From positions 1,922,001 to 1,986,000 of the forward strand of contig NZ_CP121274.1 of the NCBI RefSeq assembly GCF_029639405.1: a stretch of 64,000 nt of DNA. The letters are read 5' to 3'. This DNA is from Microbacterium proteolyticum (GTDB taxonomy: Bacteria > Actinomycetota > Actinomycetes > Actinomycetales > Microbacteriaceae). Of the stretch, positions 1 through 9,125 are shown in pieces. Made by a program: the position numbers and the translations under genes. The notes under the pieces are model-generated. The model was not told where the DNA came from. It ran no database searches and saw only the letters and a program-made list of their open reading frames with translations. Every line of letters starts with the position of its first letter. Within the stretch, counting starts at the first letter, position 1.

Positions 1-1
1 T

Positions 2-229
2 CCGGACTCCACCCCGACGCCGGAGACGACCGCGACCGCGCAGCCGTCGGAGACGTCGTCGGCCGCTCCCTCGGCGTCGTCGTCGCCCGCTGCCTCGACC
101 GGGCAGAAGGCGGACGCGCTGGCGTCGACCGGCGCGGTCACGGCCGTCTGGGCGGCCGTGGCGGGTGGCATCCTGCTGGCGGCCGGGATCGGCCTGATGG
201 CCGTGCGTCGTCGGCGCGCCGGCGTCTGA
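2..229 (+). CDS. C-terminal end of a sortase-anchored surface protein (partial)
   Basis: The reading frame is open from the window edge to a TGA at 227-229, so only the last 75 residues are visible. They begin with a Pro/Thr/Ser/Ala-rich, wall-spanning type stretch, then an LASTG motif (LPxTG-like, of the LAxTG kind used by class E sortases of high-GC actinobacteria), a hydrophobic membrane segment of about 20 residues, and a terminal RRRRAGV tail. This is the standard cell-wall sorting signal, so the protein is probably cleaved between T and G and linked to peptidoglycan. Its function lies in the missing N-terminal part. The large surface protein at 5592-9125 ends with a closely similar signal. 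Confidence 0.8.
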   Translation, partial: PDSTPTPETTATAQPSETSSAAPSASSSPAASTGQKADALASTGAVTAVWAAVAGGILLAAGIGLMAVRRRRAGV

Positions 230-293
230 CCCTCAGGTGCGGTGCCGTCCTCGTGGCGGCACCGCACCGGGGCGGGGTGTCGGAGCCCCCGCC

Positions 294-299
294 TAGACT
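294..299 (+). promoter_or_regulatory. -10 element of a near-leaderless promoter for pcrA
   Basis: TAGACT lies 10 nt before the ATG at 310. Transcription would start at or just before the start codon. The same spacing recurs before purN, perM and other genes here. It is the main reason for choosing ATG 310 over the in-frame GTG at 253, which lies upstream of this hexamer. Confidence 0.55.
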
Positions 300-309
300 T
301 GTCATCGAC

Positions 310-2745
310 ATGACCGACGCCTCCACCCCCCTCATCGTCGGCGGCTCCGCCCCGGCGGACGCCCGCCCCGACGCCGACCTGCTCGAAGGGTTGAACGGGC
401 CGCAACGCGAGGCCGTCACCTACCGCGGGCAGGCGCTGCTCATCGTGGCGGGAGCCGGGTCGGGCAAGACCAGCGTGCTGACGCGCCGCATCGCGTCGCT
501 GCTGCGGACGCGCGAGGCGTACCCGAGTCAGATCCTCGCGATCACCTTCACGAACAAGGCCGCGGGCGAGATGCGCGAGCGCGTGCACAGCCTCATCGGT
601 CAGCGGGCCGACGGCATGTGGATCTCGACCTTCCACTCGGCCTGCGTGCGCATCCTGCGGCGCGAGGCGCAGCAGTTCGGCTTCACGAAGGCGTTCACGA
701 TCTACGACTCGGGAGATTCCCGCGCGCTCATCAAACGCCTCGTCAAAGAGCACGAGGGCGATGCGTTCGGTCTCACGCCCGCCGGCACGCAGAGCCGCAT
801 CTCGAAGCTGAAGAACGAGTTGGCGGATGCCGAGTCCTACGCGCGGTCCGCCAACATGAGCGACCCGGCAGAGCGCGTGTTCGTCGAGATCTTCGGCTCG
901 TACCAGCGCGAGCTGCAGCGGGCCAACGCCTTCGACTTCGACGATCTCATCGCCCAGACCGTCTATCTCTTCCGCGCGTTCCCGCAGGTGGCCGACGTCT
1001 ATCGCAAGCGGTTCCGGCACATCCTGGTCGACGAGTACCAGGACACCAATCACGCCCAGTACGCGCTCATCCACGAGCTGACCCGCCCGCCCGGGAGCGA
1101 CGCCGAACCGATGTCGGCCGGCGGCGGGATGATGATCTTCGACGCCGAGCCGGAGGCGGAGAGCGGTGCGTCGCTCACCGTGGTCGGCGACTCCGACCAG
1201 TCGATCTACGCCTTCCGCGGCGCCGACATCCGCAACATCAGCGAGTTCGAGCGCGACTACCCCGGAGCCAAGGTCGTGCTGCTCGAGCAGAACTACCGCT
1301 CCACGCAGAACATCCTCTCGGCGGCCAACGCGGTCATCTCGAACAACTTCGACCGTAAAGACAAGAAGCTGTGGACCGATGTCGGAGCCGGCGACCCGAT
1401 CATCGGGTTCACCGGGTACTCGCAGCACGACGAGGCGCAGTTCGTGGCCGACGAGATCGAGTCGCTGCACCGCAAGGGCGTCGACTACTCCCAGATGGCG
1501 GTGTTCTACCGCACCAACTCGCAGTCCCGTGCGCTGGAAGAGATCTTCATCCGCTCCGCGGTGCCCTACAAGATCATGGGCGGCACGAAGTTCTACGAGC
1601 GCGCCGAGATCAAGGACGCCCTGGCCTACCTCGTGGCGGTCGCCAACCCGGCCGACTCGATGGCTCTGCGGCGCATCCTCAACCGCCCGCGCCGCGGCAT
1701 CGGCGACGTCACCGAAACGGCGATCGCCCGCTACGCGGCCGAGCACGACATCACGTTCCGCGACGCCCTCGCCAACTCGGCCCAGCTCGGTGTCGGTCCG
1801 AAGCTGCAGAAGGCGATCGATCAGCTCGACGCGGTGCTGAGCGAGGCCACGGCCGTGATGCTCCCGGCATCCGGTGAGCTCGCGCCCTCCACCTCCGTGA
1901 CCGAGGGGCTCACGCTGCTGCTCAACAAGAGCGGATACTTCGACGCGCTGCGCGCCAGCAAAGACCCGCAAGACGAAGCCCGCCTCGAGAACCTCGACGA
2001 GCTCGTCGCCGTGACCCGCGAGTTCGCGCGCAACAACCCCGAGGGCACGATCATCGACTTCCTCACCGAGGTGACGCTCGTGGCGGATGCCGATGACCTC
2101 GACGACGCATCCGGCTCGGTCTCGCTCATGACCCTGCACACCGCGAAGGGCCTCGAGTACGACGCGGTCTTCCTCACGGGCGTCGAGGAAGACCTGCTCC
2201 CGCACCGCATCTCGGCGAACGAGCCGGGCGGACCGCAGGAGGAGCGACGCCTGTTCTACGTGGGCATCACCCGCGCCCGCAAGCGCCTGCACGTCTCGCT
2301 CGCAATGACCCGCGCGCAGTTCGGCGAGGTCACGGTCGCGATGCCCAGCCGGTTCCTGCAGGAGATCCCCGCCGATCTCATCGACTGGCGCCAGTCGCCC
2401 GGCGACGTCAACGGCCGCGGGGGCATGCAGTCGCGCGCGCTGAATGCGCGCGGGCGGCGACCGGGCCAGACCGGCGGCGGTAACCGTTACGGCGACGACC
2501 TCGTGCCCCTGCCGAAGCGGGCGCCCGCAGACCCGAGCAAGTTCCCGAACCGCATCCCCGCGAAGGTCCGCGACAACGGCGACATGGAACTGGCCGCCGG
2601 CGATCGCATCCGTCACGACGACTTCGGAGAAGGACGCGTGGATGCCATCACCGGCGAGGGCGCGAAGAGGGTCGCGCACGTGCGCTTCGACACGGTCGGC
2701 GCGAAGAAGCTCCTCGTCAAGATCGCGCCGATCTCCAAGCTCTGA
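310..2745 (+). CDS. pcrA: ATP-dependent DNA helicase PcrA/UvrD
   Basis: A superfamily 1A 3'-5' DNA helicase of 811 aa, expected to act in nucleotide excision repair and replication-fork maintenance in the cytoplasm. Walker A (AGAGSGKT) is near residues 47-54, the DEYQD Walker B near 241-245, then VVGDSDQSIYAFRGAD (motif III), QNYRS (motif IV), TLHTAKGLEYD (motif V) and VGITRARKRL (motif VI). The last 50 residues (GDRIRHDDFGEGRV...) match the PcrA C-terminal Tudor-like module that contacts RNA polymerase. An extra Gly/Met/Glu-rich loop of about 25 residues sits between motifs II and III. The start at 310 is preferred because a -10 hexamer lies just before it; a GTG at 253 is in frame but lies upstream of that promoter. 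Confidence 0.95.
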   Translation: MTDASTPLIVGGSAPADARPDADLLEGLNGPQREAVTYRGQALLIVAGAGSGKTSVLTRRIASLLRTREAYPSQILAITFTNKAAGEMRERVHSLIGQRADGMWISTFHSACVRILRREAQQFGFTKAFTIYDSGDSRALIKRLVKEHEGDAFGLTPAGTQSRISKLKNELADAESYARSANMSDPAERVFVEIFGSYQRELQRANAFDFDDLIAQTVYLFRAFPQVADVYRKRFRHILVDEYQDTNHAQYALIHELTRPPGSDAEPMSAGGGMMIFDAEPEAESGASLTVVGDSDQSIYAFRGADIRNISEFERDYPGAKVVLLEQNYRSTQNILSAANAVISNNFDRKDKKLWTDVGAGDPIIGFTGYSQHDEAQFVADEIESLHRKGVDYSQMAVFYRTNSQSRALEEIFIRSAVPYKIMGGTKFYERAEIKDALAYLVAVANPADSMALRRILNRPRRGIGDVTETAIARYAAEHDITFRDALANSAQLGVGPKLQKAIDQLDAVLSEATAVMLPASGELAPSTSVTEGLTLLLNKSGYFDALRASKDPQDEARLENLDELVAVTREFARNNPEGTIIDFLTEVTLVADADDLDDASGSVSLMTLHTAKGLEYDAVFLTGVEEDLLPHRISANEPGGPQEERRLFYVGITRARKRLHVSLAMTRAQFGEVTVAMPSRFLQEIPADLIDWRQSPGDVNGRGGMQSRALNARGRRPGQTGGGNRYGDDLVPLPKRAPADPSKFPNRIPAKVRDNGDMELAAGDRIRHDDFGEGRVDAITGEGAKRVAHVRFDTVGAKKLLVKIAPISKL

Positions 2746-2795
2746 CGCGTCCGGCGACACGCCGGTCGATGCCCGCCCACGGATAGGCTCGAGCA

Positions 2796-3860
2796 ATGGC
2801 ACTTTTCTCGCGCCGCAAGAAGTCCGATTCCGATGACGTGTCGGCCGACCGCCCCGACGACGTGATCGAACCGGGCGAGCAGCCCGTCGACCCCGCTGAT
2901 GCTCCTGCGTCGGAGGCCCCCGCGGCTCCGGTCCCGCAGGTGAACATCTCGACGTCGTCGTTCCGCGGCGTCGGCGCTCCGGTCGATGCTGCGCCCGTCA
3001 CCGATTCGACGCCGCCGGTCGCCGCGCGGCCCTCGGCGCGCCAGCCGGGCCCGATGGAGGCGCCCGAGGGGCTCGAGTCGATCCCCGGCCTGCGCGACAA
3101 CGCGCTGCTGGCGATCGCCCTCGCCGAGATCGCCGGACAGTCAGAACCCGCGCAGCTCCTCAACGTCGCGCGTCAACTCCTGCAGGGGCACGTCTTCCTG
3201 CGCGTCAAGGGTGACGCCCGCGCACTCCTCGCCGAGGGCAAAGACCTTCCGCTCGCCGTCGCGACGCGCGGCGACGAGCAGCTCGTGCTCGCCTACAGCA
3301 GCGGTCGGGCCCTGACCCAGAGCGTCGAGGCCGACGGCGACCGCGACACCTCGGCCATGGGGCAGCCGGTCATGGCGCTCATGCGACACGTCATCGGCGG
3401 CCCGTACGCCGGTGTCGTCCTCGATCACAGCTCGGGCGACGCCCGCGCCGTCCTGCCCACGGCGCTCCTGGAACGCATGGTGTCCGAGGCCGACCCCGAT
3501 CTGCGGATCAAGACGGCGCTCAGCGAGAAGCGCACCGAGTCGACGGCATCCACGATCGTCGACGCGGTCCTCGCGGGGGCGCCGCTGTGGATCGCCGTCG
3601 CGCAGTCCGAAGAGGGCGGCCCGGTGGGTGTGGCCGAGTCGCGCACGGCGACCGGCGAGCGGTTCCTCGAGGTGTTCTCGCACCCGCTCGAACTGCTCGC
3701 GCTCGGCCGCGGAGATCAGGCCGTGCCGCTGCAGACCGAGCAGCTGGCGAAGGCGCTCGTGGGCGATGACGGTCTCACCGGGCTGCTGGTCGACCCCGCC
3801 GGCCCGTGGATCCGGCTGAACCGCGACGACCTCGCCGGGGTGCTGGCACTCGCGGAGTAG
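2796..3860 (+). CDS. SseB-family protein
   Basis: 354 aa. The first 85 residues are acidic and rich in Pro, Ala and Asp and look disordered. The rest (from LESIPGLRDNALLAIALAE) resembles SseB N-terminal-type domains, which in actinobacteria occur in cytosolic proteins of unknown function despite the family's type III secretion name. No signal peptide or membrane segment is seen. It starts 50 nt after pcrA on the same strand and runs to 3 nt from the convergent DUF1684 gene, leaving no room for a separate terminator. Function unknown. Confidence 0.7.
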   Translation: MALFSRRKKSDSDDVSADRPDDVIEPGEQPVDPADAPASEAPAAPVPQVNISTSSFRGVGAPVDAAPVTDSTPPVAARPSARQPGPMEAPEGLESIPGLRDNALLAIALAEIAGQSEPAQLLNVARQLLQGHVFLRVKGDARALLAEGKDLPLAVATRGDEQLVLAYSSGRALTQSVEADGDRDTSAMGQPVMALMRHVIGGPYAGVVLDHSSGDARAVLPTALLERMVSEADPDLRIKTALSEKRTESTASTIVDAVLAGAPLWIAVAQSEEGGPVGVAESRTATGERFLEVFSHPLELLALGRGDQAVPLQTEQLAKALVGDDGLTGLLVDPAGPWIRLNRDDLAGVLALAE

Positions 3861-3863
3861 ATC

Positions 3864-4490
3864 TCACACCCCGTAGAGCTCACCGACCGGGACGGTCACC
3901 GGCAGCACATTGCCGACCGGCGCGAGCGGGCACGCCCACGCGGGGTCGTAGGCGCACGACGGGTTATAGGCGAAGTTGAAGTCGATCACGAGGGTGTCGG
4001 GCGCGGCGCCCGTGCCGAGATCGGCGCCCTTGATCGTGTCGAGCAGGTAGCGGCCCCCGCCGTAGGTGCCGCCCGGGCGTCCGGCCGATGCGTCGCGCAC
4101 CGGGACGAACAGCCCGCCGCCGTACGAGGTCAGGCGCCACACGTCGAGCGACCCCGTGTCCGGCAGCTCCACGCGGCCGATGCGCTCGAATCCGACGTCG
4201 CCGTCGGTGCCGGTCGTCGCGACGAAGGACGCCCCGTCGGCCTCGAGCAGAGTGGCCTCGAACCGCCAGGCGGCGTCGTACGGCGCCAGCGGCAGCCCCT
4301 CGAAACCGTCCCGCTGTTCGGGGAGCAGGGGAGTGGCCGGGTGCTCGGCGAACAGGGCGTCGCGCTCGATCCGCCACAGCTCGTGCGCGTCTTCGGGGTC
4401 GTCCGCCTCCCGCACGGCGGCGTAGAGCGCGAAGACGCGGCGCCGCCAGTCGGCGACGTCGAGGGCGGTGCGGGCGGCGCGGGAGGTCAT
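3864..4490 (-). CDS. DUF1684 domain protein
   Basis: 208 aa, soluble. The C-terminal part contains the signature of DUF1684 proteins: a conserved FNFAYNPSCAYDPAWACPLAP stretch is spread over the last 45 residues, preceded by the GGRYLLDTIKGAD block. The conserved Cys/Tyr/Asn cluster suggests a binding or catalytic site, but the family's activity is not established. Convergent with the SseB-like gene and co-directional with the carboxypeptidase gene downstream, whose coding strand ends 18 nt before it in map order. Length is normal for the family. Confidence 0.75.
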   Translation of the reverse strand: MTSRAARTALDVADWRRRVFALYAAVREADDPEDAHELWRIERDALFAEHPATPLLPEQRDGFEGLPLAPYDAAWRFEATLLEADGASFVATTGTDGDVGFERIGRVELPDTGSLDVWRLTSYGGGLFVPVRDASAGRPGGTYGGGRYLLDTIKGADLGTGAAPDTLVIDFNFAYNPSCAYDPAWACPLAPVGNVLPVTVPVGELYGV

Positions 4491-4508
4491 GCCATCGAGC
4501 CTATGGCG

Positions 4509-5429
4509 CTACCCGGCACCCCGGGCGGAGGCGAGGAGGCGCGCGACGTCGAGGCTGCGCTGCGCCGCTGAGGGAGCGCCCAGGATGACCACGGTGACCC
4601 GCGGCCCGTCCGGGTCGTTCGGCTCGAGGGGCGCCGTGATGACCGCCGTGAAGCCCGCGGCGTCGGTGTGCCCCGTCTTCAGACCGTCGATGCCCATCGC
4701 GTTCAGCATGTCGTTCGTGGCCGCGAAGGATCGCCGCGCTCCGCCGTCCGGTGCGGGAAGGGCCTTCGTCCGATCCTGCGCGGCGAGTGCGCGTACGACG
4801 GGGGAACCCTCCGCGATCCGAGCAAGATCGAGCAGGTCGGCGGCGGAGGCGCGGTTCTCGGGCGACAGGCCCGTGGCGTCCGCGAGCGTGACGGAATCCA
4901 GCCCCCGCGCCGACAGCCACGATCGTGCGGCGCTGAGGAAGCGGGTGTCGTCACCGAAGACGTGGCGGGTCAGGCTCAGCGCGTGGTTGTTCGAAGAGGC
5001 GACCAGCACGAGCTCGAGGAGGTCGTGCTCGGTGAGCACCTCGCCCCCCGTCACGGGAAGGGCCTGACCGCCCGAGGCGCGCTCCTGCTCGTAGGCGGCG
5101 ACATCCGCGGCATCCATCGTGAAGGTCGGCCCTGGATCCTCGGCATCCAGCGGGGCGCTCTCCAGCACGACCAGGGCCACGATCAGCTTCGTGAGGCTCG
5201 CGATGGGGCGGGCCGTTTCGGCGCCGGGGGAGAGGGCGGTCTGGTCTCCCGCCCCCACCGCCGCCGCTCCCGTCTCCGGCCAGACGATCCGAGGTTCCCC
5301 GTTCTCGGACGGCCGCAGAGCGAGCAGCGCCCACGTCCCGCACACCAGCACGAGGGTCGCTCCGAGGGTCAGTGCGGCGATGCCTAGTGAGCGACGCCCC
5401 GTCGCGATGCGCCCCCGAGCCCGATCCAC
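4509..5429 (-). CDS. D-alanyl-D-alanine carboxypeptidase (PBP5/6 type)
   Basis: 306 aa serine DD-peptidase that would trim the terminal D-Ala of peptidoglycan stem peptides outside the membrane. A single N-terminal membrane segment (residues 14-38) anchors it. All three catalytic motifs are present: S78-L-T-K81 (SxxK), S146-N-N148 (SxN) and K251-T-G253. The GTG at 5429 is chosen because TACGAT lies just before it as a -10 element, because it leaves a normal signal-anchor, and because the sequence further upstream in this frame has no domain similarity. It is shorter than E. coli DacA and lacks the C-terminal amphipathic anchor, as is common in actinobacteria. Confidence 0.85.
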   Translation of the reverse strand: MDRARGRIATGRRSLGIAALTLGATLVLVCGTWALLALRPSENGEPRIVWPETGAAAVGAGDQTALSPGAETARPIASLTKLIVALVVLESAPLDAEDPGPTFTMDAADVAAYEQERASGGQALPVTGGEVLTEHDLLELVLVASSNNHALSLTRHVFGDDTRFLSAARSWLSARGLDSVTLADATGLSPENRASAADLLDLARIAEGSPVVRALAAQDRTKALPAPDGGARRSFAATNDMLNAMGIDGLKTGHTDAAGFTAVITAPLEPNDPDGPRVTVVILGAPSAAQRSLDVARLLASARGAG

Positions 5430-5469
5430 GTCGTCATCGTAGGCGGATCGATCGGTGACCTCCGCGCGG

Positions 5470-5489
5470 GATGGGGCATTGTCCCCATC
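5470..5489. promoter_or_regulatory. Palindrome in the divergent dac / surface-protein promoter region
   Basis: GATGGGG and CCCCATC form perfect 7-bp arms around CATTGT. The site lies about 40 nt upstream of the carboxypeptidase start and 100 nt upstream of the surface protein ATG, in the only gap between these divergent cell-wall genes. This is a natural place for a shared operator. Confidence 0.35.
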
Positions 5490-5591
5490 GTGCGGGGCGA
5501 TGACCTTCGACACAATCGGGTTCAGCGGGTGGGCCGTCTGTCTGCCACGCACTTCGCGAGCTTTGATTCGCGACGCATCTCTGGGGGGACG

Positions 5592-8500
5592 ATGTTCAAC
5601 GTCAAACAGCGCTCGACCGCGCGAAGCGCACGCGTAGCGGTCGTGGGCGCGCTCGTGGGAATGCTCGCGCTCGGGGGCGCTCCGGCCGTTGCCGCGACGG
5701 ACGTCCCGTCGCCCGTGGCGACGTCGGTGGGCAGCGGGTCGATCTCGGGAACGGTCACCGATCCCGCGGCGGCGGCGCTCGCCGGCGCCCAGGTGTCGGT
5801 CACGGATGCCGACGGAGGCACGACGGTCGTCGCGACGACCGGTTCGCAGGGCGGGTATACGGTGCCCGATCTCCCCGCCGGCACCTACTACGTTTCCGTC
5901 GCCGCGCAGGGATCCGACCCCGTGTTCTGGCCGGATGCCACGACCCTGGGCGACGCGCAGACCGTCGAGGTCGCCGAGGCGGCCGCCGTGACGGGAATCG
6001 ACATCGTGGCCGGCGCGCCGGTGACGGCACCGACGGCGAGCCCCTCCCCGGCAGACGACGCTCCGGAGGTCGCACCGTCCGCTGGGGCGGCCACTCTGAG
6101 GGCAGGAGCGGCGGAGGCCACCTACACAGTGACGGTGCATGTCACCGATGAACGCGGCGTCGCGCAGCAGGGCGCGTACGTGGAACTGGCGGGCGACTCG
6201 CACTACTACTGGGGCCAGACCGACGCGTCCGGAAACGCGTCCCTCACCAGTGTGGTGGCAGGTCCGTACGGATTCCGCGTCTATCCGTCCAGTGGTGACC
6301 TCGCCGGTGTCTCCTCGTCGCTGGAGGTGACGGGAAACACCACCTCGGAGGTCGTGCTGCAGAAGCCCGGGAGCGTGAGCGGACACGTCACGTCGGCCGG
6401 CGGCGGTGACATCGATTTCCGCCTTCTGCGCACCGACGATCTCCAGTACGCCGGATCGTGGCGAAAGGCCAGCGGCGCGTTCACGATCGACCGTGTCGCT
6501 CCGGGCACGTACTTCCTGGATGCCGCCCCTGTCGGCGACTCCGAGGCGCCCACTCTCTATCCGGGCGTCTTCGATCCGCGTGACGCCAAGGTCATCACCG
6601 TCGAGTCGGGGAAGGCCGTCACCGGGATCGACTTCGCACTTTCTGCGGGCCACAGCATCACGGGAGTGGTTACGGGTGCCCCGGGGTCCTGGGCACAGGT
6701 CAATCTCCTCTCCGCTCCAATCGAGTGGAACGGGCGGTCGGTCACGTTGTGGTGGCGACAGGGCTACGCGACGATCGACAAGGACGGGCGCTATACCGCG
6801 ACCGGACTCGCGGACGGGGACTACACGGTCTCGTCCACCTCATACGGCAGGAACGACGCCGATCCGAGCTGGATGGATGTGTACTACGACGGTTACTACG
6901 ATGACTCCCCGACCTACTCGGGTGCGACACCCGTCCCCGTCCGGGGCGCCGACGTCCGCGGCATCGACATCGCGCTACGCGGTCACGGCACGGCGTCCGG
7001 CGACGTGGGGGCGGAAGGTGGCACGGCCCCGCTGAAGAACACGCTGATCACGGCGTACCGGTGGAACGGCGCCACCTGGGACCAGACGCTCGCGGTCTCG
7101 GGGTGGGGCCGTTACAGCCTGGGGTTCCGGATGAGTGACGCCAGCTACGGCCTGCCGGAAGGCACCTACACCGTCGGCTTCTCCGACCCGGATGCCGCCT
7201 TCGGCGACGACGGTGTCGACTATCCCTACTGCCCGCAGTACTGGGATGCGAAGACCAGCCTCGGACAGGCAGACCGTTTCGAGGTCGCCGCGGGAAGGAA
7301 CACGCCCGGGATCGATGCCACGCTGCGGCTGAAGTCCGAGGGGTGCGCGGTGGACGCCATCAGCCCCGGGGCGCCGACCATCGAGGGGACTCCCCGTGTC
7401 GGCATCCCGGTCACCGCGAACCCCGGCACATGGGGTCCGCAGCCGATCCAGCTCGCCTACCAGTGGCGCGCGAACGGTGTCGACATCGACGGCGCCACCG
7501 ACACCATCTTCACGCCGACCGCGGCTCAGGCAGGGACGAAGCTCACCGTCGCGGTGACCGGCTCGCGCCCCGGATACGACACCGTCACGGTGGTGAGCCC
7601 CGAGTCGGCCGTCGTCGCCACGGCTCTCATCACCCCCGGGGCGCCGTCGATATCGGGCACTCCGACCGCCGGGTCGGAGCTCACCGCCGATCCGGGCGCG
7701 TGGACGCCGTCGGACGTGGCCCTCGCCTACCAGTGGACCGCGGACGGCGCGATCGTGCCGGGCGCGACGGGCTCCACCTTCGTCCCCGGCGACGATGAAG
7801 TGGGGAAGCTCGTCGCGGTGAAGGTCACCGGCAGCAAGCCGGGGTACACGACGGCCTCCGCCACGAGTCCCGCGGTCGGCCCGATCGTTGCGGTCCCACT
7901 TCTGGATCTCCAGGTCGGAACTCCTCGCATCGACGGTGAACCCCGTGTCGGAACGGAACTGACGGCATCCCCCGGCACGTGGGGCCCGCAGCCGGTCAGC
8001 CTGACCTACAGCTGGTCGGTGGGCGACACCGTCGTCGCGGGTGCGGACGGCCCGCGGTTCACGCCCGGCCCCGATGCCGTCGGGAAGACCGTCACCGTCA
8101 CCGTGCGCGGTTCCAAGAGCGGCTACAACCCCGCGACCGCGACCGCGACGGCGGGACCTGTCGAGCCGGGCGTGATCGCCGGGGGATCCGCGACCGTGGT
8201 CGGCGACCCGAAGGTCGGCGCGACGCTCACCGCGCAGAGCGGCGGCTGGACGCCCGCCGGCGTCACCCTCGGCTACCAGTGGCTCAGCGACGGCAAGCTC
8301 ATCGAGGGGGCGACCGGGCAGACCTTCCAGCCCGACGCGGCCCTCCTCGGTGCAACGATCCAGGTCGAGGTGACCGCTTCGCTCCCCGGGTACACGGATG
8401 CCACTGCGGTGTCCGACCCGGTCGGTCCGATCGCTCCGGGTGTGGTGCAGCCGGGCACGCCGGTGCTGTCGGGACCGGCGCTGAGCGGCGTGCCGATCAC

Positions 8501-9125
8501 GGTGGACCCGGGTGCCTGGGGACCGGAACCGGTCGAGTTCGCTTACCAGTGGTCGGTGGACGGCCAGCCGATCGAGGGTGCGACGGATTCGACCTACACG
8601 CCCACGACGGACCAGGTGGGCAGTCAGCTGACGGTGACGATCGTCGGCAGCAAGCCCGGCTACACCTCCGTCAGCGCGGAGGCGAACGCCGGGACGATCT
8701 CGGCATCCATCTCTCTCGACTCCTCGTCGGCTCTGCCCGGTGGCGCGATCGTCGTGACGGGAACCGGCTACGAGCCCGGCGAAACGGTGCGCGTGGAGCT
8801 TCACTCGGTCGTCAGTCAGCTCGGCACGGCCGTGGCGGATGCCGAGGGGAACTTCCGGTTGCCCACCACGGTGCCGCTGAGCACGGTTCCCGGTGACCAT
8901 GCCGTGTTCGGGATCGGGGAGAAGAGCGGCCGGGTGGCCCAGGCGCCGATCACCGTCGGATCCCCGTCCTCCACCGGTGGGGGCGGCGCGTCGGTGAGCA
9001 CCCCGGCCCCGCGGGCGCTCGCGGTCACGGGTACCACGGTGCCGACCGCGCTGGCGGTCGTCGGCATCCTGTTCGTCGTCGGGGGTGGTCTGCTCCTGCG
9101 CCGTCCGGCTCGACGCCGCACGTGA
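5592..9125 (+). CDS. LAxTG-anchored repeat surface protein
   Basis: 1177 aa. ATG 5592 follows a GGGGGG purine run and begins a clear signal peptide ending near AVAA. Roughly residues 45-560 hold several carboxypeptidase-regulatory-like beta domains (SGTVTD, VTVHVTD, SGHVTS and TGVVTG openings). Residues about 590-1035 are five Ig-like repeats of about 88 aa, each with a YQW(x)nG(x)IxGAT...G(x)LTVxVTGSKPGY pattern. An IPT-like domain follows, then LAVTG at 1143-1147, a membrane helix and an RRPARRRT tail. It is probably sorted to the wall as an adhesin or scaffold; the ligand is not predictable. The stop overlaps the start of the next gene (GTGA). Confidence 0.8.
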   Translation: MFNVKQRSTARSARVAVVGALVGMLALGGAPAVAATDVPSPVATSVGSGSISGTVTDPAAAALAGAQVSVTDADGGTTVVATTGSQGGYTVPDLPAGTYYVSVAAQGSDPVFWPDATTLGDAQTVEVAEAAAVTGIDIVAGAPVTAPTASPSPADDAPEVAPSAGAATLRAGAAEATYTVTVHVTDERGVAQQGAYVELAGDSHYYWGQTDASGNASLTSVVAGPYGFRVYPSSGDLAGVSSSLEVTGNTTSEVVLQKPGSVSGHVTSAGGGDIDFRLLRTDDLQYAGSWRKASGAFTIDRVAPGTYFLDAAPVGDSEAPTLYPGVFDPRDAKVITVESGKAVTGIDFALSAGHSITGVVTGAPGSWAQVNLLSAPIEWNGRSVTLWWRQGYATIDKDGRYTATGLADGDYTVSSTSYGRNDADPSWMDVYYDGYYDDSPTYSGATPVPVRGADVRGIDIALRGHGTASGDVGAEGGTAPLKNTLITAYRWNGATWDQTLAVSGWGRYSLGFRMSDASYGLPEGTYTVGFSDPDAAFGDDGVDYPYCPQYWDAKTSLGQADRFEVAAGRNTPGIDATLRLKSEGCAVDAISPGAPTIEGTPRVGIPVTANPGTWGPQPIQLAYQWRANGVDIDGATDTIFTPTAAQAGTKLTVAVTGSRPGYDTVTVVSPESAVVATALITPGAPSISGTPTAGSELTADPGAWTPSDVALAYQWTADGAIVPGATGSTFVPGDDEVGKLVAVKVTGSKPGYTTASATSPAVGPIVAVPLLDLQVGTPRIDGEPRVGTELTASPGTWGPQPVSLTYSWSVGDTVVAGADGPRFTPGPDAVGKTVTVTVRGSKSGYNPATATATAGPVEPGVIAGGSATVVGDPKVGATLTAQSGGWTPAGVTLGYQWLSDGKLIEGATGQTFQPDAALLGATIQVEVTASLPGYTDATAVSDPVGPIAPGVVQPGTPVLSGPALSGVPITVDPGAWGPEPVEFAYQWSVDGQPIEGATDSTYTPTTDQVGSQLTVTIVGSKPGYTSVSAEANAGTISASISLDSSSALPGGAIVVTGTGYEPGETVRVELHSVVSQLGTAVADAEGNFRLPTTVPLSTVPGDHAVFGIGEKSGRVAQAPITVGSPSSTGGGGASVSTPAPRALAVTGTTVPTALAVVGILFVVGGGLLLRRPARRRT

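Noticed and set aside
253-309. Upstream GTG start adding 19 residues to PcrA
   Set aside because: It lies before the likely -10 hexamer and adds sequence unlike helicase N-termini.
5430-6653. Very long minus-strand frame continuing upstream of the carboxypeptidase
   Set aside because: It is the antisense shadow of the surface-protein gene; Arg/Gly-rich and without domains. The true gene ends at the signal-anchor start.
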